Assembly: GCA_031362405.1 (NCBI GenBank)
Contig: JANLSO010000100.1
Location: 1 to 5,036 of the forward strand
Direction: 5' to 3'
DNA length: 5,036 nt
Source of the DNA: JANLSO01 sp031362405
GTDB taxonomy: Bacteria > Actinomycetota > Thermoleophilia > Miltoncostaeales > Miltoncostaeaceae
Numbering within the stretch: position 1 is the first letter of the stretch; each line of letters starts with the position of its first letter. A model generated the notes under the pieces. That model saw only the letters and a program-made list of their open reading frames with translations, had not been told where the DNA came from and did no database searches. A program made the translations under genes and the position numbers. This document shows positions 1 to 5,036 of this stretch, piece after piece.

Positions 1-49
1 TGTACTTCGGGGTTCCTGCTGCCTTGACGCGCAGGCTGGTCTTCGCCAC
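1..49 (-). CDS. rpsN: 30S ribosomal protein S14, zinc-binding type (5' end only, cut by window edge)
   Basis: Only the first 16 codons are inside the window. They read from a GTG start at 49-47 as MAKTSLRVKAAGTPKY, which matches the start of the short (about 61-residue) type Z S14 proteins rather than the long 101-residue form. S14 binds 16S rRNA in the head of the 30S subunit. The GTG start is supported by an AGGGAG ribosome binding site six bases upstream and by the family start (MAK). It lies 17 bases after the rplE stop, the usual L5-S14 order in the spc operon. The Cys residues that would bind zinc lie outside the window, so the zinc-type call is inferred from the N-terminus and the gene order. 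Confidence 0.85.
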   Translation of the reverse strand, partial: MAKTSLRVKAAGTPKY

Positions 50-55
50 TTCCGT

Positions 56-61
56 CTCCCT
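56..61 (-). promoter_or_regulatory. Ribosome binding site of rpsN
   Basis: AGGGAG on the minus strand, six bases before the GTG at 49-47. It lies in the 17-base gap after the rplE stop and fixes the non-ATG start of rpsN. Confidence 0.7.
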
Positions 62-66
62 CGCTG

Positions 67-720
67 CTATCGGCGGCCGCGACCGCGGCCGACCTTGCGC
101 ATCTTGGCCCGCCGACGCACGGCGCGCTCCTCGGCGGTGTACCCCTCGGCACGGAACGGCATACCGAGGTGGCGCAGTAGAGCACGCCCTTCCTCGTCCG
201 TTCCCGCTGAGGTCGTGATCGTTACGTTGAGGCCGATCGCCTGGGTGACGCGGTCGTAGTCGATCTCCGGAAAGATCGTCTGCTCGCGCACACCAAGATT
301 GTAGTTCCCACGACCGTCGAATCCATCCGGGTTCACTCCCCGGAAGTCACGAATACGCGGAAGCGCGATCGCCGTCAGACGGTCGTAGAACTCCCACATC
401 CGCGCGCCGCGCAGCGTGACCTTGCAGCCGATGTCCATGCCCTCGCGGAGCTTGAACTGGGCGATCGACTTCCGGGCCCGTGTGATCGCCGGACGCTGAC
501 CGGCGATGATCGCCATCTGCTCCACGGCGTCGTCGAGGGCCTTCTTGTTCTGCTTGGCCTCGCCGACACCCATGCTGAGCGTGATCTTCTCGATGCGCGG
601 GTGCTGCATGGGCGAGGAGTAACCAAACTCCTCCTGCAGCTTTGGCCGTACGTCGGTCTCGTAGGTGCCCTTCAGGCGCGCCGGCGGCGCGACCTCGAGG
701 GTGGTCTGCTCGTCGCTCAT
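67..720 (-). CDS. rplE: 50S ribosomal protein L5 with basic C-terminal tail
   Basis: L5 binds 5S rRNA and helps form the central protuberance of the 50S subunit, where it contacts the P-site tRNA and the 30S head. The core is clear: RPKLQEEFGY (25-34), PRIEKITLSMGVGEA (41-55), the LPRIRDFRG segment (120-128) and the FPEIDYD segment (150-156). The protein has 217 residues, against about 180-187 in most bacteria. The excess is a slightly long N-terminus (about residues 1-14) and an Arg/Lys-rich tail (191-217, 11 of 27 residues basic) after LGMPFR, where the family normally ends. The ATG overlaps the rplX stop as ATGA (4 bases), so translation is probably coupled; a GGGGAG lies 11 bases upstream of the ATG. 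The stop is TAG. No frameshift is needed to produce the tail. Confidence 0.97.
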   Translation of the reverse strand: MSDEQTTLEVAPPARLKGTYETDVRPKLQEEFGYSSPMQHPRIEKITLSMGVGEAKQNKKALDDAVEQMAIIAGQRPAITRARKSIAQFKLREGMDIGCKVTLRGARMWEFYDRLTAIALPRIRDFRGVNPDGFDGRGNYNLGVREQTIFPEIDYDRVTQAIGLNVTITTSAGTDEEGRALLRHLGMPFRAEGYTAEERAVRRRAKMRKVGRGRGRR

Positions 721-1034
721 GAGTCGAGGCGCTCCCCGCTGCGCACGGCAACCCGAACACGTTCGCCATCGATCGTCTCGATACGAATCCGCGTCGCCTT
801 CTTGTCTTTCGGATCGATCAGGGCGACGTTCGACAGGTGCATCGGCGCTGGGCGCTCGATCACACCGCCAGGCTCGCTCGGCGGGCGCGGCTTGGTGTGG
901 CGCTTCATGATGTTCACGCCCTCGACGACCACGCGGTTCTCGCGGGGACGCACCTCCAGCACCGTGCCGGTCTTACCCTTGTCCTTACCTGAGATGGCCA
1001 CCACCTGGTCGCCCTTCCTGATTCGCGCCGGCAT
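717..1034 (-). CDS. rplX: 50S ribosomal protein L24
   Basis: L24 is an assembly-initiating protein that binds the 5' domain of 23S rRNA near the exit of the peptide tunnel. The 105-residue length is typical. The KOW motif is at the N-terminus (IRKGDQVVAISGKDKGKTG, 5-23), followed by the family segment VVVEGVNIMKRHTKP (35-49). The ATG shares one base with the rplN stop (TGATG), and a strong GGAGGT site (minus strand, 1041-1046) sits six bases upstream inside the end of rplN. The 3' end overlaps rplE by four bases. Nothing in the sequence is unusual for the family. Confidence 0.97.
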   Translation of the reverse strand: MPARIRKGDQVVAISGKDKGKTGTVLEVRPRENRVVVEGVNIMKRHTKPRPPSEPGGVIERPAPMHLSNVALIDPKDKKATRIRIETIDGERVRVAVRSGERLDS

Positions 1035-1402
1035 CAGAGCACCTCCGGCGCAAGGCTGATGATCTTCATGAAGTTCTTCTCGCGTAGCTCGCGTGCCACC
1101 GGGCCGAAGATGCGCGTGCCCCGGGGGTTCTGGGCGGTGTCGATGATGACGGCCGCGTTCTCGTCGAAGGCGATGAACGTTCCGTCGTCACGTCCGTGCG
1201 ATTTCTTCGTCCGCACGACGACCGCGCGAACAACATCGCCCTTCTTGATCGCGCCATTCGGGACGGCGGCCTTCACCGTGCCGACGATGATGTCTCCCAC
1301 CGACGCGTAGCGACGGCGCGAGCCACCCATGATGCGAATGCAGAGGATCTCGCGTGCGCCGGTGTTGTCGGCCACACGGAGTCGGGTTTCAACTTGGACC
1401 AT
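1034..1402 (-). CDS. rplN: 50S ribosomal protein L14
   Basis: L14 binds 23S rRNA on the 50S interface face, next to L19, and forms part of an intersubunit bridge. At 122 residues it has exactly the usual length. Family segments are ETRLRVADNTGA (5-16), the stretch GDIIVGTVKAAVPNGAIKKG (36-55), and RIFGPVARELR (97-107). It is the first gene of what is the separate spc operon in E. coli, but here it starts only three bases after the rpsQ stop. No convincing Shine-Dalgarno sequence is visible upstream; the nearest purine-rich run is GAGCGGG at 1414-1420, so reinitiation after rpsQ is the likely mode of translation (inference). Confidence 0.98.
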   Translation of the reverse strand: MVQVETRLRVADNTGAREILCIRIMGGSRRRYASVGDIIVGTVKAAVPNGAIKKGDVVRAVVVRTKKSHGRDDGTFIAFDENAAVIIDTAQNPRGTRIFGPVARELREKNFMKIISLAPEVL

Positions 1403-1405
1403 GGC

Positions 1406-1678
1406 TTAGCGAGCCCGCTCGACGACGTCGACCAGCCGCCAACGCTTTTGGCGTGACAACGGTCGACATTCGATGACGCGCACGAGGTCCCCGACACCGG
1501 CGGTGTTCGCCTCGTCGTGGGCGTGCAGCTTCGACGAACGACGGACGATTTTGCCGTACATCGGGTGCGAGCTCGCCGAGTCGATGCGGACCGTGATGGT
1601 CTTGTCGCGGGCGCTGCTCGTGACGACGCCCTGGCGCACCTTGCGCTTGGCGACCGACTCGGCGGATGTCTCAGCCAT
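1406..1678 (-). CDS. rpsQ: 30S ribosomal protein S17
   Basis: S17 is a primary 16S rRNA-binding protein of the 30S body with an OB fold. The 90-residue product has a short acidic/polar lead (1-10), then KRKVRQGVVTS (11-21), the conserved HPMYGKIVRRSSKLHAHDE (38-56) and the family signature region GDLVRVIECRPLSRQKRWRL (63-82). The ATG lies eight bases inside the end of rpmC in another frame, and the AGGGAGG site (minus strand, 1685-1691) is six bases upstream, within rpmC. The stop is TAA, followed after three bases by the rplN ATG. It is the last gene of the S10 operon in the E. coli arrangement. Confidence 0.98.
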   Translation of the reverse strand: MAETSAESVAKRKVRQGVVTSSARDKTITVRIDSASSHPMYGKIVRRSSKLHAHDEANTAGVGDLVRVIECRPLSRQKRWRLVDVVERAR

Positions 1679-1868
1679 TCGTGGCCTCCCTCTGTCGGGC
1701 CACGGTCAGCATCCGGGCGATGTCCTGTCGACGAATCTGCATCTCGGAAGTGCGCTCGAGCGCTCCTGACGCGTTCTGGAACCGCAGGTTGAACAGCGCC
1801 TCGCGTGTCTCGCGTAGCTTTTCCCCGAGCTCGACGTCGGTCAGATCCCTGATTTCCGCTGCCTTCAC
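1671..1868 (-). CDS. rpmC: 50S ribosomal protein L29
   Basis: L29 is a small helical protein at the 50S tunnel exit, beside L23, where it helps form the platform for nascent-chain factors. The 65-residue product is typical in length and shows the family core KLRETREALFNLRFQNASG (17-35), followed by a second helix with RRQDIARMLTVARQRE (46-61). The start is GTG at 1868-1866, encoding the usual MKAAEIRDL opening; GAGG lies five bases before it. The gene begins seven bases after the rplP stop and overlaps rpsQ by eight bases, so rpmC and rpsQ are probably translated in a coupled way. Confidence 0.97.
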   Translation of the reverse strand: MKAAEIRDLTDVELGEKLRETREALFNLRFQNASGALERTSEMQIRRQDIARMLTVARQREATNG

Positions 1869-1873
1869 TGCCG

Positions 1874-1877
1874 CCTC
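1874..1877 (-). promoter_or_regulatory. Ribosome binding site of rpmC, overlapping the rplP stop
   Basis: GAGG on the minus strand, five bases before the GTG start of rpmC. Its first two bases are also the last two of the rplP TGA stop (TGAGG), so a ribosome ending rplP sits directly on this site. It supports the GTG as the start. Confidence 0.6.
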
Positions 1878-2289
1878 ACTGGTCCTCTCGCGTCACGAAC
1901 TTGCATCGAATCGGCAGCTTGCTGGCGCCGAGCCGCATGGCGTCCCGCGCCAACTGCTCGTCAACGCCGCCCATCTCGAACATGATCCTGCCCGGCTTCA
2001 CCACCGCGACCCAGCCCTCGGGAGAGCCCTTGCCGGAACCCATGCGGGTTTCGGCGGCTTTCTTGGTCACCGGTAGCTGCGGAAAGATGTTGATCCAGAT
2101 CTTGCCGCCACGCTTGATGTGGCGGTTCATTGCCACACGTGCCGCTTCGATCTGACGGTTCGTCACGGCTGCCGGCTCAAGGGCCTTCAAGCCGAAGTCA
2201 CCGAAATGCAGTTCGGTGTTTCCCTTCGACAGGCCCTCGCGACGGCCGCGGTGCGCCTTGCGGTGTTTGACGCGCTTGGGCATCAACAT
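1876..2289 (-). CDS. rplP: 50S ribosomal protein L16
   Basis: L16 organises the A-site region of the 50S subunit and contacts the acceptor arm of A-site tRNA. The 137-residue product has the usual length. It opens MLMPKRVKHRKAHRGR, and carries FGDFGLKALEPAAVTNRQIE (29-48) and the family signature RMGSGKGSPEGWVAVVKPG (82-100). The Arg at 82 appears to match the Arg of E. coli L16 that is hydroxylated by YcfD/RoxA, though nothing here shows that modification. The ATG at 2289 is preferred over the one two codons later because MLMP/MLIP is the family start and the GGGAGG site is already 10 bases away from the first. It starts three bases after the rpsC stop. Confidence 0.98.
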   Translation of the reverse strand: MLMPKRVKHRKAHRGRREGLSKGNTELHFGDFGLKALEPAAVTNRQIEAARVAMNRHIKRGGKIWINIFPQLPVTKKAAETRMGSGKGSPEGWVAVVKPGRIMFEMGGVDEQLARDAMRLGASKLPIRCKFVTREDQ

Positions 2290-2292
2290 GGC

Positions 2293-3162
<870 letters not shown>

Positions 3163-3167
3163 TGCGT

Positions 3168-3173
3168 CCCCTC
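3168..3173 (-). promoter_or_regulatory. Ribosome binding site of rpsC
   Basis: GAGGGG on the minus strand, five bases before the rpsC ATG. It lies in the 12-base gap after the rplV stop, one of only two gaps over 10 bases in the window. Confidence 0.7.
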
Positions 3174-3174
3174 G

Positions 3175-3552
3175 CTACCGGTTACCGGCGCGCGCGTCCT
3201 GCGCGAGCCCGATGGTGATGTGACACGTCCGCTTGCGAATGGGCGTCGCGCGCCCCTTCGCTGCCGGACGGAACCTCTTGAGCGTCGGGCCCTCGTCGAC
3301 CGTCACACGGGCGAGAACGAGCTCTTGCACGTTCATGCCGGCGTTGTGGTCAGCGTTGGCAAGCGCCGACTGGAGAACTTTGCGTACGGGAAGTGCTGCC
3401 GCGCGAGTGCTGTAGGCGAGGATCGCCTGGGCCTCCGCGACGCCCTTGCCGCGAACGAGATCGGCAACCAGCCGCGCCTTACGCGGTGAAACACGTAGGT
3501 ACTTGGCGGTCGCCGAAACCGTCGGCCCTTCGGTGGAGATGGTGGTCGCCAT
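3175..3552 (-). CDS. rplV: 50S ribosomal protein L22
   Basis: L22 binds all domains of 23S rRNA, and its extended beta-hairpin lines the peptide exit tunnel, where changes can give macrolide resistance. The 125-residue product has the family core AKYLRVSPRKARLVADLVRG (16-35), SALANADHNAGM (62-73) and the hairpin and C-terminal region TLKRFRPAAKGRATPIRKRTCHITI (90-114). The N-terminus has about 10 extra residues (MATTISTEGPTV) before the usual core. The ATG shares one base with the rpsS stop (TGATG). Only a weak purine stretch (GAAGATG) precedes it, so coupling to rpsS is likely. The stop is TAG. Confidence 0.98.
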   Translation of the reverse strand: MATTISTEGPTVSATAKYLRVSPRKARLVADLVRGKGVAEAQAILAYSTRAAALPVRKVLQSALANADHNAGMNVQELVLARVTVDEGPTLKRFRPAAKGRATPIRKRTCHITIGLAQDARAGNR

Positions 3553-3833
3553 CAGCGCATCTTCGCGGTGCGGTCGGAACCGGCGTGGCCGCGGTAGGTA
3601 CGTGTCGGAGCGAACTCGCCGAGCTTGTGACCGACCATGCTCTCGCTGATGAAGACCGGCACGTGCTTGCGCCCGTCGTGAACCGCGATCGTGTGACCGA
3701 CCATCACCGGGAAGACCGTTGACGACCGCGACCAGGTGCGGATCATCTTCTTCTCGTTGGCGGTGTTCATCACCTCGATGCGCTTCATGAGGCGATCGTC
3801 GACGAACGGGCCCTTCTTGAGACTCCTACCCAC
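3552..3833 (-). CDS. rpsS: 30S ribosomal protein S19
   Basis: S19 sits in the head of the 30S subunit with S13 and contacts A-site tRNA and the intersubunit bridge to L5. Starting at GTG (3833-3831), the product is 93 residues, the normal length, and reads MGRSLKKGPFVDD at the N-terminus. The family signature follows as HDGRKHVPVFISESMVGHK (52-70) and LGEFAPTRTYRGH (71-83). The same frame stays open for 35 codons upstream into rplB, but that part does not resemble S19. The GTG shares one base with the rplB TAG stop (TAGTG) and has GGAAGG six bases upstream. The stop overlaps the rplV ATG by one base. Confidence 0.97.
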   Translation of the reverse strand: MGRSLKKGPFVDDRLMKRIEVMNTANEKKMIRTWSRSSTVFPVMVGHTIAVHDGRKHVPVFISESMVGHKLGEFAPTRTYRGHAGSDRTAKMR

Positions 3834-4681
3834 TATCGGCCTTCCGTGTGCTTGCCGCGCTTGCGGCCGCGGACGATGTACTTCTGACTGATGTTGTGCT
3901 TGGAGCGCGTCCGGTAGCCGTGGGTCGGCTTGCCCCACGGCGTGACCGGGTGACGACCGGAGTTGCTCTTGCCCTCACCACCACCGTGCGGGTGATCGAC
4001 CGGGTTCATGGCCGAACCTCGCACCGTCGGCCGCACGCCACGCCAGCGACTGCGACCGGCTTTGCCACCGGTGAGGTTCTCGTGCGTCACGTTACCGATC
4101 TGACCGACCGTCGCGCGGCAATCGAGGTGGATCATGCGCATTTCGGTGGAGGGAAGACGCACCGTGGCGTAATCGCCCTCTTTCGCCATCAGCTGTGCGC
4201 CGACGCCCGCCGACCGGCACAGCTGCCCGCCGCGGCCCGACTTGAGCTCAATGTTGTGCACGATCGGTCCCGTCGGGATATCCCGCAGAGGCAGCGCGTT
4301 GCCCGGCTTGATGTCGGCCGTCGGGCCACTCATCACCGTGTCGCCGACGCGCAGCTTCAGGGGGGCGATGATGTACCGCTTCTCGCCGTCGGCGTAGTGC
4401 AGGAGCGCGATGCGGGCGCTGCGGTTCGGGTCGTACTCGATCGTGGCGACCTTGGCCGGAATGGCGTCCTTGGTGCGCTTGAAGTCGATGATGCGGTAGC
4501 GGCGCTTGTGGCCACCACCGATGTGGCGCGTGGTGATACGGCCGTTGTTGTTGCGACCACCGGTCTTCGTGATCTTCTCGAGCAGCGACTTTTCAGGAGT
4601 CGTGCTCGTGATCTCCTCGAAGTCGGACGTCGTGATGAAACGACGTCCCGGAGATGTGGGCTTGTATTTGCGAATACCCAT
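3833..4681 (-). CDS. rplB: 50S ribosomal protein L2
   Basis: L2 is one of the most conserved 50S proteins; it binds 23S rRNA domain IV, supports subunit joining and lies near the peptidyl transferase centre. The 282-residue product opens MGIRKYKPTSPGRR. It carries GGRNNNGRITTRHIGGGHKR (41-60), the segment IEYDPNRSARIALLHYADGEKRY (81-103), and the L2 signature MNPVDHPHGGGEG (225-237), whose His230 corresponds to E. coli His229. The basic C-terminal extension (RGRKRGKHTEGR) is normal for the family. The frame is open for 21 more codons upstream to an ATG at 4744, but the start at 4681 is chosen because it gives the family N-terminus, overlaps the rplW stop as TGATG, and has GAGGG six bases before it. 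Confidence 0.98.
   Translation of the reverse strand: MGIRKYKPTSPGRRFITTSDFEEITSTTPEKSLLEKITKTGGRNNNGRITTRHIGGGHKRRYRIIDFKRTKDAIPAKVATIEYDPNRSARIALLHYADGEKRYIIAPLKLRVGDTVMSGPTADIKPGNALPLRDIPTGPIVHNIELKSGRGGQLCRSAGVGAQLMAKEGDYATVRLPSTEMRMIHLDCRATVGQIGNVTHENLTGGKAGRSRWRGVRPTVRGSAMNPVDHPHGGGEGKSNSGRHPVTPWGKPTHGYRTRSKHNISQKYIVRGRKRGKHTEGR
3840..3845 (-). promoter_or_regulatory. Ribosome binding site of rpsS
   Basis: GGAAGG on the minus strand, six bases before the GTG start of rpsS and within the last codons of rplB. It helps to rule out the longer upstream reading of the rpsS frame. Confidence 0.6.
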
Positions 4682-4986
4682 CAGGCGCCCTCGAACATCT
4701 CGATGCGGTCGCCGGGCTTTAGCTCGACGATGGCTTTCTTCCAACCGGGGCGGCGACCCTTGATGGCGCCGCGGCGCTTCGGCTTACTGCGAACCGTGAC
4801 CGTGCGGACGTCCGTGACCGTCACGTTGAACATGTCCTCGACGGCCTGACGGATCTCCGTCTTGTGGGCGCCTTCGAGCACCCGAAAGCTGTACTGGTTG
4901 TGCGCCTGGACAAGCTGAAAGCTCTTCTCCGAAATCACCGGGCGCACGAGCACCCGGCGGATGTCGTCACGGATGCTGGCAGTCAT
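4681..4986 (-). CDS. rplW: 50S ribosomal protein L23
   Basis: L23 binds 23S rRNA at the tunnel exit and is the docking site for trigger factor and the signal recognition particle. The 101-residue product is typical in length. It shows VLVRPVISEKSFQL (12-25) at the N-terminus, a central NQYSFRV strand (30-36), and the conserved loop and last strand KPKRRGAIKGRRPGWKKAIV (68-87). The ATG overlaps the rplD stop as ATGA (4 bases), and AGGAGG (minus strand, 4991-4996) lies four bases upstream. The TGA stop shares one base with the rplB start. Confidence 0.97.
   Translation of the reverse strand: MTASIRDDIRRVLVRPVISEKSFQLVQAHNQYSFRVLEGAHKTEIRQAVEDMFNVTVTDVRTVTVRSKPKRRGAIKGRRPGWKKAIVELKPGDRIEMFEGA
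4688..4692 (-). promoter_or_regulatory. Ribosome binding site of rplB
   Basis: GAGGG on the minus strand, six bases before the rplB ATG at 4681 and within the last codons of rplW. It selects this start over the in-frame ATG at 4744. Confidence 0.6.
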
Positions 4987-5036
4987 GACGCCTCCTCAGC
5001 GGCAGCGGCAGGTGCGGGTCGGCGCGCCTCGAGGCG
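4983..5036 (-). CDS. rplD: 50S ribosomal protein L4 (3' end only, cut by window edge)
   Basis: Only the last 17 codons and the stop are present, reading RLEARRPAPAAAAEEAS then TGA. Identification rests mainly on position: rplD always precedes rplW in this cluster. The Ala/Glu-rich end is like the variable C-terminal tails of actinobacterial L4. The chosen frame ends in TGA at 4985-4983, overlapping the rplW ATG by four bases, as seen at rplX/rplE. Another frame stops earlier with a Cys/Arg-rich sequence that does not look like L4. L4 binds 23S rRNA, lines the exit tunnel, and in E. coli represses its own operon; the leader where that would act is outside the window. Confidence 0.8.
   Translation of the reverse strand, partial: RLEARRPAPAAAAEEAS

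Noticed and set aside
67..150. Frameshift or gene fusion at the end of rplE
   Set aside because: The L5 frame runs unbroken to its TAG, and rpsN follows intact with its own ribosome binding site, so no indel or fusion is needed to explain the tail.
3552..3938. A longer S19 reading of 128 residues from the ATG at 3938
   Set aside because: The extra 35 residues lie inside rplB in another frame and do not resemble S19. The GTG at 3833 gives the standard start and length.
3833..4744. A longer L2 reading of 303 residues from the ATG at 4744
   Set aside because: The extra 21 residues overlap rplW and are not L2-like; the start at 4681 gives the family N-terminus and has a ribosome binding site.
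3848..4849. A 333-codon open frame on the plus strand, opposite rplB and part of rplW
   Set aside because: It lies wholly antisense to two unmistakable ribosomal protein genes. Its translation is Arg/Val/Ala-rich, with no recognisable domain, and it reflects the GC-rich codon positions of the real genes.

Overview
This window is an ordinary, densely packed stretch of the bacterial S10-spc ribosomal protein gene cluster, read entirely from the minus strand. In transcription order (high to low coordinates) it holds the last 17 codons of rplD (L4), then complete rplW (L23), rplB (L2), rpsS (S19), rplV (L22), rpsC (S3), rplP (L16), rpmC (L29), rpsQ (S17), rplN (L14), rplX (L24) and rplE (L5), and the first 16 codons of rpsN (S14). 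This is the canonical bacterial order with no insertion or gene loss.

The organism is a high-GC bacterium. The form of L2 (MGIRKYKPTSPGRR start), the S3 start (MGQKVHPGGFRLG), the zinc-type S14 N-terminus, the three GTG starts and the GC-rich third codon positions suggest Actinobacteriota, possibly a deep lineage such as Acidimicrobiia or Thermoleophilia. That placement is from memory of family sequences, not from an alignment, and is tentative below the phylum.

Layout: 4681-5036 holds the rplD end and rplW; 3175-4681 holds rplB, rpsS and rplV, joined by successive one-base stop/start overlaps; 2293-3162 is rpsC with a long Gly/Arg/Pro tail; 1406-2289 is rplP-rpmC-rpsQ; 1-1402 is rplN-rplX-rplE-rpsN, the start of the spc part. 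The largest intergenic gap is 17 bases, so there is no room for an internal promoter or terminator between genes. The S10 and spc segments are separated by only 3 bases and probably form one transcript. All products go to the ribosome: S3, S14, S17 and S19 to the 30S subunit; L2, L4, L5, L14, L16, L22, L23, L24 and L29 to the 50S subunit.

I found no undescribed system. The points worth a second look are modest: a 27-residue basic tail on L5, a roughly 66-residue Gly/Arg/Pro tail on S3 with repeated GRPP motifs, an identical 13-base stop/start junction at two separate gene boundaries, and the near-complete translational coupling of the cluster.
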